Source: Methanoperedens sp049303315 (lineage in GTDB: Archaea; Halobacteriota; Methanosarcinia; Methanosarcinales; Methanoperedenaceae). Taken from it: a DNA stretch of 64,000 bases. The stretch is from positions 93,954-157,953 of the forward strand of contig JBAQMZ010000015.1 in NCBI GenBank assembly GCA_049303315.1, given 5' to 3'. This document shows positions 33,509 through 42,500 of this stretch, piece by piece. Within the stretch, counting starts at the first letter, position 1. Every line of letters starts with the position of its first letter. A program made the position numbers and the translations under genes. The notes under the pieces were generated by a model that ran no database searches, had not been told where the DNA came from, and saw only the letters and a program-made list of their open reading frames with translations.

Positions 33509-34825
33509 ATGACGAGAAGCGTAACTATCAATCCGCCCAAGATGTGCCAGCCTATGGGCGCCATACTTGCCTATATGGGAGTGCATGGTTGCGTGCCGCT
33601 GGTGCATGGTTCACAGGGATGCAGCACTTACCCGCGCTACAATATCGCGCGCCATTTCAGGGAATCTGCCGAAGTTGCAGTTTCATCGCTTGCTGAGGAT
33701 GCCGCAGTATATGGAGGAGCAAAGAACCTGACAGAAGCGATAAAGAACATCAAATCCAGGCTGAACCCGGCTGCCATAGGTATCTGCACAACTTGCATGA
33801 GCGAGACCATAGGCGACGATGTGAAACTGATAGCAAAGAAAGCGCTGGCGGATGATACTATGAAGATATTCCCCGCGTCCACGCCAAGCTATGTAGGCAC
33901 GCATCTCACAGGATATGACAATGCCCTGCGGACGCTTGTGGAAACACTGGCAGTAAAGGGTGAGCCAAATAACAAAATAAACATTATCACGGGAATCATC
34001 AATCCCGGCGACATCAGGGAGATAAAGAACATGCTGCGCTTAATGAATGTGCAAAGCATATTCCTGTCAGATATCTCCGAAACCCTTGATACTCCTATAT
34101 TGCCTGGAGGGCACAAACCATTACTGCCCGACGGAGGGACAAGTCTCGCCGACATAGCAGATTCTGCAAACTCGCTTGGCACAATGGCGATATGCAGGAC
34201 AGCGGGTTCGGCAGCTACGTATCTCAGGAATAAGTTCAACGTGCCTTCTGTGCTTGACCCTGCCCCCATAGGAGTCATCAACACGGACAGGTTTATACAG
34301 AATATCTGCAAGTTAAGCGGCGCTTCGATTCCGGAAGAGATAATCAGGGAGCGTGGACGACTTATTGATAGCATGGTGGATGTGCATCACTACATGTTCG
34401 GCAGGAAGGTGGCGATATTTGGCGATCCCGATATCGTCTCCGCCATCGTGCGGTTCTGCGCTGAAGCAGGGATGAACCCGACAGTGGCAATGACAGCTAC
34501 AAAGCACAAGGACTTTGCACCTGATATAAAGGCAGTGAATAGCGAATACAGGACAGATACTCAGATACTCGAAGGTACAGACCTGTACGAATTCCATGAG
34601 GTCGTAAAAACCCATGGGGCAGAACTGATACTTGGAAACTCCAAGGGTAAAGACATAGCAGATGATGAGGCTGTCCCGCTTGTACGCTTTGGTTTCCCTG
34701 TGTATGACCGTGTTGGTGTCTATCGCTATTCCATAATGGGCTACAACGGCTCGATATACCTGCTTGACCAGATGACAAACGCAATCCTTGGACACAAGTA
34801 TGACCCCGACAAGCTGCACCAGTGA
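33509..34825 (+). CDS. nifK: Nitrogenase component I beta chain
   Basis: A 438-residue beta subunit starting at the base after the nifD stop. P-cluster cysteines C13 (MCQPMGA), C38 (HGSQGCSTYPRY) and C96 (TTCMSETIGDD). It lacks the long N-terminal extension of Azotobacter-type NifK (it begins only 12 residues before the first cysteine), typical of shorter archaeal and alternative-type beta chains. It assembles with NifD as a heterotetramer that receives electrons from NifH. Confidence 0.93.
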   Translation: MTRSVTINPPKMCQPMGAILAYMGVHGCVPLVHGSQGCSTYPRYNIARHFRESAEVAVSSLAEDAAVYGGAKNLTEAIKNIKSRLNPAAIGICTTCMSETIGDDVKLIAKKALADDTMKIFPASTPSYVGTHLTGYDNALRTLVETLAVKGEPNNKINIITGIINPGDIREIKNMLRLMNVQSIFLSDISETLDTPILPGGHKPLLPDGGTSLADIADSANSLGTMAICRTAGSAATYLRNKFNVPSVLDPAPIGVINTDRFIQNICKLSGASIPEEIIRERGRLIDSMVDVHHYMFGRKVAIFGDPDIVSAIVRFCAEAGMNPTVAMTATKHKDFAPDIKAVNSEYRTDTQILEGTDLYEFHEVVKTHGAELILGNSKGKDIADDEAVPLVRFGFPVYDRVGVYRYSIMGYNGSIYLLDQMTNAILGHKYDPDKLHQ

Positions 34826-34834
34826 GGTGGAAAT

Positions 34835-35113
34835 ATGGAATACGTAACAGGAATAACAGCCTCAGGCGGGAGCTTTACTCCCACCTTTGTGGTGAGAAGC
34901 AACATAAACAACTGTGGATGCTGCGGTAAGTGCTTCAAGATATGCGGGCGCGGAGTGTTTGAATATATCGACCACCCCAATAGCGATGACCTGTGTGGTG
35001 CGAAGGTCATGACCGTGGCGCATCCTGAGAACTGCATCGGCTGCGGTGCATGTGCGCGGGGATGCCCGAAGAAGAATATTGTGTGCGAACCGAAGGTCAG
35101 GGTTGGTGATTAA
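34835..35113 (+). CDS. fdxB: Nif-specific 2[4Fe-4S] ferredoxin (ferredoxin III / FdxB-like)
   Basis: A 92-residue ferredoxin with the nif ferredoxin III pattern: an N-terminal GITASGGSFTPTFV, first motif CGCCGKCFKICGRGVFEY, then VMTVAHPENCIGCGACARGCPKKNI. It probably delivers low-potential electrons to NifH or serves cofactor assembly. It begins nine bases after nifK, in the nif transcript. Confidence 0.9.
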   Translation: MEYVTGITASGGSFTPTFVVRSNINNCGCCGKCFKICGRGVFEYIDHPNSDDLCGAKVMTVAHPENCIGCGACARGCPKKNIVCEPKVRVGD

Positions 35114-35135
35114 AACTAAACGAGGTTATGAAAAT

Positions 35136-35534
35136 ATGTCCAAAATAAGCCACATCCTCCTGAAAAACCCGGTGGTCGTTCCCACCAGGACAACACTTGT
35201 TGAGGCTGCAAAGCTTATGAAGAAGAACAAAATTGCAAGCGTGCTTATCAGTAAAAACGGCAGGCTTGCCGGCATTGTTTCAGTGGAAGATGTCATGCAG
35301 TGCGTGGCAGAGAATGCAAATCTGGATATTTCAGTGGAGGAAATCATGCACTCACCAGAGCTAACAATTGACTCGGATAAATGGCTCACGGATGCCATTG
35401 CGATGTTCGAACGCAGCAAGGAATCCTATATAGTAGTGATTGAACATGGAGAAACGATAGGCATTATTAGGGTAGATGATATATTGCATACATACAGGTT
35501 TGATTGTCAGGCAATGCAGGAGGAAAAGCGATGA
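35136..35534 (+). CDS. CBS-domain pair protein
   Basis: A 132-residue protein consisting of two CBS motifs (about residues 8-60 and 70-125; VVPTRTTLVEAAKLMKKNKI, SVLISKNGRLAGIVSVEDVM and SYIVVIEHGETIGIIRVDDIL). Such stand-alone Bateman modules bind adenine nucleotides and act as energy sensors. The ATG at 35136 is preferred over a longer in-frame start overlapping fdxB. The stop overlaps the next gene by four bases, so the two are co-translated. Linked to nif; its target is unknown. Confidence 0.88.
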   Translation: MSKISHILLKNPVVVPTRTTLVEAAKLMKKNKIASVLISKNGRLAGIVSVEDVMQCVAENANLDISVEEIMHSPELTIDSDKWLTDAIAMFERSKESYIVVIEHGETIGIIRVDDILHTYRFDCQAMQEEKR

Positions 35535-36232
35535 GAATCCATTCCCTTGAACACGAACCTTTCGAAGGTCTGGCAAACATCGAAGTCTGGGCAAAGAACA
35601 GAGGACACACTATATCAAGAACGCTGCTTTTCAATAACGAAGAACTCCCCGACATGAGCGATTTTGACTGGCTTTTCATCATGGGCGGCTCGATGAACAT
35701 CTACGAGGAAGAAAAATACCCCTGGCTAAGTGAAGAAAAGAATTTCATTGCAGAAGCCATTGCGGGCAAAAAAATCGTCCTGGGAGTATGCCTTGGCTCC
35801 CAACTGATTGCGGATGTCCTTGGCGGCAGGGTCAGCAGGAACAAATCCAAGGAAATCGGATGGTTCCCTGTCTCATTGACCGGAGAAGCAAGAAATTCCC
35901 CGGTTTTCAATACCCTTCCCAATACATTTACCGCTTTCCACTGGCATGGCGATACATTCAAAATACCGCCTGGCGCTGTAAGAATAGCTGAAAGTGAAGG
36001 ATGCGCGAACCAGGCATTTGAGTATGGACGCGTAATAGGATTGCAGTTCCATATCGAATATTCTGTTGAGAGTATCAACCTCATGTTACAGAACTGCGCA
36101 GATGAGATTGTGGATGGGAAATACATACAGGCAGCGGATGAAATCGCATCGCAGTATAATAATGTGCGAGAAATAAATAAATTGTTGAATTTATTGCTGG
36201 ATAATATTGAAAGGGAGTTCGGCAGGAACTAA
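35531..36232 (+). CDS. Class I glutamine amidotransferase-like protein
   Basis: A 233-residue stand-alone class I amidotransferase domain. The nucleophile elbow is GVCLGSQ and the catalytic His-Glu is in LQFHIE; HWHGDTF is the third family mark. It is related to GuaA-type or YfeJ-like domains. The ATG at 35531 has AGGAGG immediately upstream and overlaps the CBS gene stop, which decides the start. Being on the nif transcript suggests a role in glutamine or glutamate-derived signalling, unproven. Confidence 0.85.
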   Translation: MRIHSLEHEPFEGLANIEVWAKNRGHTISRTLLFNNEELPDMSDFDWLFIMGGSMNIYEEEKYPWLSEEKNFIAEAIAGKKIVLGVCLGSQLIADVLGGRVSRNKSKEIGWFPVSLTGEARNSPVFNTLPNTFTAFHWHGDTFKIPPGAVRIAESEGCANQAFEYGRVIGLQFHIEYSVESINLMLQNCADEIVDGKYIQAADEIASQYNNVREINKLLNLLLDNIEREFGRN

Positions 36233-36243
36233 TAGAGAGCCGT

Positions 36244-36978
36244 ATGGATGATATTTTTCTTCTTTCAGTTCTTATCTTTGCAGCAGGCCTGCTCTATTCT
36301 TCGGTAGGTCATGCCGGAGCTTCCGGGTATCTGGCAGCAATGGCATTATTCGGTCTTGCTCCTGATATAATGAAGCCAACGGCTCTTTTATTAAATATTC
36401 TTGTGGCTTCAATCGCAACTTTGCAGTTCTACCGGGCGGGCTATTTCTCATGGAATATCTTCTGGCCGTTTGCTGCCGGTTCGATTCCATTTGCGTTTAT
36501 CGGAGGGGCTTTATCTCTTCCGGGTTCTGTTTACAGGCAAGTCCTTGGTTTAGTCCTGTTGTTCGCAGCATACCGGCTTTTTCAATTCCGGCACTCTGCG
36601 GTTACAGATGCTTTTAAACCGGTTCCGGTTCTCTGGGCTATGCTTTTCGGAGCCGGGATTGGACTGTTATCCAGTGCAATTGGCGTGGGAGGCGGCATAT
36701 TCCTGAGTCCCCTGCTCCTGTTCATGGGCTGGGCAAGAACAAAGGAAACTGCCGGAATCTCAGCCGCTTTTATCCTTGTGAACTCCATAGCCGGAATTTC
36801 CGGGCATCTTGTAAGCGTCAAATTTCTGCCTGATGTCATCTATCCCTGGGCGTTTGCGGCGGTGTTTGGCGGGATAATCGGCTCTCGCCTGGGCAGTCGC
36901 AGGTTCGTAAATGCGACCCTCTACCGCCTGCTCGCAGTAGTCCTTGTTATCGCAGGCGCAAAGCTCATACTTGGGTGA
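36244..36978 (+). CDS. TauE/SafE-family membrane permease
   Basis: A 244-residue, about eight-helix protein. It has the tandem-duplication motif of TauE/SafE proteins: SSVGHAGASGYLAAMALFG in the first half and GLLSSAIGVGGGIFLSPLLL in the second. The family moves sulfur anions or organosulfonates, and is sometimes associated with molybdate or sulfite. It closes the plus-strand nif-linked operon, 11 bases after the amidotransferase. Export of a sulfur compound or uptake of a nif-relevant anion cannot be distinguished. Confidence 0.88.
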   Translation: MDDIFLLSVLIFAAGLLYSSVGHAGASGYLAAMALFGLAPDIMKPTALLLNILVASIATLQFYRAGYFSWNIFWPFAAGSIPFAFIGGALSLPGSVYRQVLGLVLLFAAYRLFQFRHSAVTDAFKPVPVLWAMLFGAGIGLLSSAIGVGGGIFLSPLLLFMGWARTKETAGISAAFILVNSIAGISGHLVSVKFLPDVIYPWAFAAVFGGIIGSRLGSRRFVNATLYRLLAVVLVIAGAKLILG

Positions 36979-37061
36979 ACTGGAAGGTTAAAAAATGAAT
37001 GCTCAGATGGGATTCACATTTCCTTATATTTTTAATACCGTGAACTTCTGCGAACTAATAT

Positions 37062-37292
37062 TCATTCCATAGCAGGTTCAATTTTGGGAATCTCTCCAAA
37101 CTTCTCGATATTATTCAATCCGGGCTGGTTCTCTCTCGCTAATTCCTCCTCCAGCACCTGTATCGCCCCGCTGATGCGCAGCAGGGTATTTCTCAGGTTC
37201 GCCTGTTTTATCTCCAGTTCTCCAAGGGTCCTCTGGCCTGAATCGAATTCGGCCCTGAGTTCTTTGAGACGCTGCTCCAGTTGTTGTTTCAT
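37062..37292 (-). CDS. Small coiled-coil protein at the end of the eCIS operon
   Basis: A 76-residue protein predicted to be mostly helical with heptad-like spacing (QQLEQRLKELRAEFDSGQRT, LGELEIKQANLRNTLLRISG), ending in a polar tail. AGGAG-type site precedes the ATG. It follows the collar/fibre genes and is convergent with the nif-linked operon. It might be a fibre chaperone or trimerisation partner; no family recognised with certainty. Confidence 0.6.
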   Translation of the reverse strand: MKQQLEQRLKELRAEFDSGQRTLGELEIKQANLRNTLLRISGAIQVLEEELARENQPGLNNIEKFGEIPKIEPAME

Positions 37293-37360
37293 ATTAGTTC
37301 TCCTTTTTTCTTTTTACTCTATCAATTTCCTTCAGGCATCATCGTCTTTTTCTACCCGAT

Positions 37361-38194
37361 TTAAAGTTTTATTATGTAAGCTAAAGCATAATAAGGAGGA
37401 CGATTTTCATGAGCCTCGCTCCCGCCATTCAAAGCTGTCTTAAAATGATGGGCATGTTGACCTACAGAGTCTGAATGCGCATGACCCCTCCACATCTCAT
37501 TATTCGGATCGCCGCCGCATCCACCGCCATACCCCATTTTTACTGTCGTGTCACCGGGATAAGTCCGCTTTCGCCATGCCAGACCATAGGCATCCTGGCC
37601 TTCAGTGCGATGCTCGTGCTGGCCGCCTGGCTGGGTATCACCTTCATGGTCATGCGCAGGTATTTGCTTCACATTTAGCGTTACAGTATCCATACCGCCG
37701 GTCTCACCTGGTTTATATTTGTCTCCTGCACCTGCAATAAACCTGTTCCTTAAATCAGGTGTGCCTTTATTGCCGTCACAAAGCGCCCACCCGTTAGGTA
37801 TAGCGTTTATTGCTCCCGACCACATGACGATCATTCCTTTCAGGATAATGCCATCGCCCACAAATGATGCTGCTTTTACAGTACCTGAGACATCCAGCTT
37901 CTCTGCCGGCTCCGGCGTCCCGATACCCACGTTGCCGTTCGTATGGATTCTCATACGTTCTTCAAGAGGACCGCCTTTAGGTCCGGTGGTACTGATTGCC
38001 AGAACTCCCTGGAAATCACTTCCCGCTCCCATCATCATGATCCGGGCAAGAGGTTTTTCTAAATCTCTTCTTGTAACGGTCAATTCAGTTGCAGGACTAT
38101 TTTCGGAATCCAAAAAAACATTCGACGCAATTATATCCGCTCCAAACGTTTCCGATAGATTTCTCTCTTTCTTTACTCTTTTCGTATCCGTCAT
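37361..38194 (-). CDS. Fibre protein with phage tail collar domain
   Basis: A 277-residue protein. The N-terminus KRVKKERNLSE to GNVGIGTPEPAEKLDVSG is nearly the same as in the next fibre gene (38269-39573). The C-terminus is a phage tail collar domain: GMIVMWSGAINAIPNGWALC, GTPDLRNRFIAGAGDKY and a His-rich HDHEGDTQPGGQHEH, ending in RPPYYALAYIIKL. The ATG at 38194 fits its paralog and has GAGGAAG upstream. It probably forms a distal receptor-binding tip of the injection system. Confidence 0.85.
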   Translation of the reverse strand: MTDTKRVKKERNLSETFGADIIASNVFLDSENSPATELTVTRRDLEKPLARIMMMGAGSDFQGVLAISTTGPKGGPLEERMRIHTNGNVGIGTPEPAEKLDVSGTVKAASFVGDGIILKGMIVMWSGAINAIPNGWALCDGNKGTPDLRNRFIAGAGDKYKPGETGGMDTVTLNVKQIPAHDHEGDTQPGGQHEHRTEGQDAYGLAWRKRTYPGDTTVKMGYGGGCGGDPNNEMWRGHAHSDSVGQHAHHFKTALNGGSEAHENRPPYYALAYIIKL

Positions 38195-38268
38195 ATTTAT
38201 CTTCCTCTTTCTTCTCTTAAATAACAAAATAAAAATTTTAAAATGCGCCGGACTCTATCGTTCAGGTT

Positions 38269-39573
38269 TCAGGGTTGAACCGTTGTCAGCAAGGCTGTCC
38301 CTGTAAAAGCTCCTCCGTTAAAATCAATTACAAGAGAGGTAATGTTGGTCGTGGTATCCGACCACCATCCAATATGGCTTCCACATAATTCCCTGTCGGC
38401 TCCGGAAGCCGAATTGGTATACAGGTGAGTGGCTTCCAGGGCTCTGCTTTTCCCAGTCGCTGCATAGAATCTTGCCATGATGAAGATATCGCCATCTGCA
38501 TTCCAGTCCGTAAACCCTAAAGTGAGACCTCCGTTGTTCCTGATATTAATGTCGCTATTTGCGTTATTGCCAATCTCAAAAAATCTGTGAGTTAAATTTC
38601 TAAATCCGGATGTGGCGAAATTCTTGTTGGGACCCAGCCTTATATTTTTATTTGCCCCTGCTGTGTCCATCCTGCCAAATAAACGCAGCTCGTAAATCTT
38701 GTCCGCATCCCCGTTCAATCCGCTGAAAGTTATTGCAGATTCCTTTTTGACTGTTTGGGATGTCCCGCATTTGATATTTCCGGCGACGTCCAGCTTCGCC
38801 TGCGGACTAGTCGTTCCGATACCGATGTTGCCATTTGCTCCAAATACCGCAGCAAAGTTAGTCGCCCCACCATATTTATGCGTATAGACTTCTATCCTTG
38901 TACCCTTAATTGATTGGTCGGCTGAAGTGACATCATCAATGAACTTCAAGTAGGCAGAACCATTACCCCAACTACCGTCATTAGCTGGTTTACCAAAATA
39001 ACTCGTGTACACAATGGGATCGTTCCATCTTCCTCCAATCGCTAATCCTGCATTTGCTCCACTGATTTCAAGTTTCTGTGCTGGTCCGGTCGTCCCGATG
39101 CCTGCGTTGCCGTTTGCCAGGACGGTCAGGAGAGGTGTTCCTGCGCCGTAATTCCCGTTTAATAATCTCAACCCTCTGGCATTCCCTGTTAAATCGGAGA
39201 CGATATGAAAATTATCGGACGCCTGGGCGCTTGTTCCTATCTGAAGTCCCTGCTCTGGAATATGCAGCGGCGTTTTGGGGTTGTCCGTTCCTATGCCCAA
39301 GTAGCCGTTCGTATGGATTCTCATTCGTTCCACAAGCGGCCCGCCAGGAGTTCCGCTGTTGGCGGTACTGATTGCCAGAACACCCTGGAAATCGTTATTG
39401 CCCGCCCCCATCATCTTGAGACTGGCAAGAGGTTTTTCTAAATCCCTTCTTGTAACGCTCAATTCCGTTTTAGGACTTTTTTCGGTATCCAAAAAAACAT
39501 TCGCCGCGATTACATCCGCTTCATTCGCTTCCGATAGATTTCTCTCTTTCTTTACCCTTTTTGCATCTTTCAT
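38269..39573 (-). CDS. Fibre protein with GNVGIGT repeats
   Basis: A 434-residue fibre-like protein. The first about 110 residues match the collar-domain protein (KRVKKERNLSEANEADVIAA, VTRRDLEKPL, MRIHTNGYLGIGT), then GNAGIGTTGPAQKLEISG and GNIGIGTTSPQAKLDVAG beta-prism-type repeats, and a unique C-terminal domain of about 140 residues rich in Asn and aromatic residues. Such repeats are typical of trimeric tail fibres. The shared N-terminus suggests both bind the same baseplate site with alternative tips. Confidence 0.8.
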   Translation of the reverse strand: MKDAKRVKKERNLSEANEADVIAANVFLDTEKSPKTELSVTRRDLEKPLASLKMMGAGNNDFQGVLAISTANSGTPGGPLVERMRIHTNGYLGIGTDNPKTPLHIPEQGLQIGTSAQASDNFHIVSDLTGNARGLRLLNGNYGAGTPLLTVLANGNAGIGTTGPAQKLEISGANAGLAIGGRWNDPIVYTSYFGKPANDGSWGNGSAYLKFIDDVTSADQSIKGTRIEVYTHKYGGATNFAAVFGANGNIGIGTTSPQAKLDVAGNIKCGTSQTVKKESAITFSGLNGDADKIYELRLFGRMDTAGANKNIRLGPNKNFATSGFRNLTHRFFEIGNNANSDINIRNNGGLTLGFTDWNADGDIFIMARFYAATGKSRALEATHLYTNSASGADRELCGSHIGWWSDTTTNITSLVIDFNGGAFTGTALLTTVQP

Positions 39574-39587
39574 CTTTCTTTCCCCAT

Positions 39588-42500
39588 TTACTGCGCGGGT
39601 AACTTTTGCTCTTCCACGTCCAGTATTCCAATATCAGCTCTCACTGCTTTGACTTCCCAATAGAATTTCTGGGATGGGTTCTTGCGGTCGATCATTTTCA
39701 CATCGAATTTGCCGTCATCGACCTCCGAGGCTGCAAGCATAGAAACCGGGGAATTACCTTCAAATTTGGGTGTAATCAAGACAGTCCTATTTTCCTTCCT
39801 CGTCAATGCTTCAAAATAATCAGGAAGCTGGACCGTTGTCCTGCCCTCGGAAAGTTCCGCTTCCCCGCGATAGAAAACCGCGTTCTCAGGTCCTTCAAGC
39901 GTGGTATGGATAAGATATTTATTTTCCGGATCCAGCGGATGGTGAGCCATAAAGGCTTTTGCCCATCCCGGGCCGACAGAGAACTTTTTTGTGTTTGGAT
40001 TAAGACTGATTGCACTATTCGTACCTTCCACGGTACCTCCAGCCATGATCCAGTGGTTGCCAGAAGTATCAAGTCCTTTTAAGAAAGTGCGATTTCCATC
40101 TATGACCAAATTACCTGTAACATGAAGCTTCTCGGAAGGACTTGTTGTCCCTATGCCGACATTGCCATTACTGGCTACGAATAAACCATTACCTGTGAAG
40201 GGGTTTGTAGCATTTCCTGCAATACCCACACCCATTCCGCTTCCTGCGACTAATCCCAGATGATAAGCGGTTACTCCATCTCCGGCATATAAACCAAGAC
40301 CTCCGTATATTTCTCCTACTCTTAGTCCGCTGTTGACTAATTTATTCGTAAAAATATTCACGCCCCAGCTATTGGCAAAAATCCTTTGATAATCAGTTCC
40401 CGAATAGAACCTTATCGCTCCAGAACTCATATCCAGTTTATCCTGCGGGTTAGGAGTCCCGATCCCGACATTGCCTCCATTGGGATTAATAGAAGTATTT
40501 GTACTACCGACACTGTTTATTAAAAATGCCCCGCCTCTCTTCCACCACAGGTTCGCTTTCTGGGCGTTAGCCTCAAAAAACTGGATTGTCGGCCCTCCCG
40601 CTACCGGCGCTCCTCCGACTGTCCCGATTGTCCCCATTGTACCGATGGAACCTATTGCTGATGCTGCTGCGGTTGAAATAACCGGCTGGGCTGCTAATGT
40701 CGCAGCAGACATGACTGGCGTCCTCGTCCCTGTCGTACTCGTTGGTGTGACTCTTGTTCCGATTGCAGCCGTTGGAATTGTACCAAGCGTAGCCGCTGAA
40801 ATGGCAGGACCCGTTGCAGCTACCGGTTTAACAGACGGACCTGTTGGTGATATAACCGGCCCGGGTCCTGTAGGAATAACCCCGGGCACTGTTGAAACTA
40901 CTGATGGGCCTGGAGTAATCGGACCGATAATTATTGGCGGTTGTATTGGTATCGGGGGAGGAATTGTTGTTAAGGTTTCATTCGTTGCATTTATTTTAAT
41001 GAAATCATCCGGCGCCAGATCTGATGCCCTGAAAATGCTCTCACCGCTCTTGACTTCAAGATTCGCCCCGGGATTTTTAGTTCCTATGCCGACATAGCCC
41101 TTATCATAATAAATCCCTTTGGTATTGGTAAACCACTGACCGATTGGAAGATTGGTTATCAATGAGCCATCGCCGATAAATGCAGCAGCTTTGATTCTGC
41201 CGTTAACCTCCAGCTTCTCAGAAGGCGCCGCGGTCCCGATGCCTACGCCACTGGCTGCCAGTACGAGAGCATCCTGGAATGAATTGTTGTTTATAGTGAA
41301 AGGGGTGAAAGCAGTTCCCGTGATCTTAACGAACTTGAGAGAATTATCATCCCCTGAAGCAATTCTCCATTCCTGCTTTCCGTTATTCACACCGACTGAA
41401 GGACCCCAGCTTCCGGGTGTTCCGCGAATCTCCAGCCCCGCATTACCGGCTGGACTTCCTGCATTTATTAATACATCGCCATCGACCTGGAGCTTCCGCG
41501 CAGCAGCCGACGTTCCGATGCAGACCCTGCCGGAGCCGTCTATCGTCATCCTGGAGACTGAAGCTGTCCCGAAACTCAGCGGATGTGCGGTATTCGTTCC
41601 GATTATCATTCCGGCAGGCGCGCCCCACCAGCCGGAATCATGCGCCAGAACCCGCGCATCTATGCCAGCCGTTCCGGCCGTTCTGACAGACAATTTTACA
41701 CTCTTCTGACCCACGATATCAAGAACCTTGCCCCACGATTCGGCATTCTCAGCATCTGCCGTCCCGGTCCCGATACCAACATTGCCTGAGTTATCAACGA
41801 GCAGGGCAGGATCTACAGCGCCGTCGGCGCTTACAATTTTACTGTGCCTGTGGAGTGTATTGGCAACCGAGTTGTCGGTTAAAGCCACCCAACTGGCACC
41901 ATAAGCAACATCCGCTAAATTATCTTCAAGACCGATTTTCCATTTATCTGCGGATTCATCCCAGATTATCTGGGCGTTTTTTACTGTGCCCCCGCGGAAA
42001 ACCTCAAGACCTCCATTAATAGTCTTCGGGGTGGGCTGTGGTGGATATTTATTCACTATGACGACATTATCTACAACTTCCAGCGTTTTGGTCTCGATTG
42101 TTGTAGTAGAACCCTTAATATCAAGATTTCCATAAATAGTACAGTCACCATCTACAACCAGATTTTTATCCCCGGGGTCGGAAGTCCCGCCAATATGCAG
42201 ACCGCCTTTAATGCCTTCCTTTATAGAGAGGGCGCCGCTGAATTTAGTTAGTTGCGAGGTGACAAGAATCCCGTTTTTACCATCAATTTTCTTTCCTTCA
42301 ATCAAAGGCTCGTAGGTTTCGTTTTCAATTGACAGCGTCAATTTGCCGTAGGCTCCCGCATAGGTACGCAATGGCGTAGTGCCGTCTTTATCAAAATAAC
42401 TGACGTTGATGATGTCGCCGGTAATTTGAACCAGGGCGAGTATTATTTTCCCTTCGCTTTCTTTAATATTTAACCTGTTTGTATCCCTGTCGATTACGGC

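Noticed and set aside
32138..34825. Vanadium or iron-only nitrogenase
   Set aside because: No delta subunit gene lies between or beside the alpha and beta genes, and the cofactor region VSQSLGHHIAN is molybdenum-type. Some alternative-type stretches are noted as a finding.
40600..41100. Plus-strand open frame rich in Pro, Gly and Val at 40471-41097
   Set aside because: It is the antisense of the low-complexity linker of the large fibre; it has no ribosome binding site or family signature.
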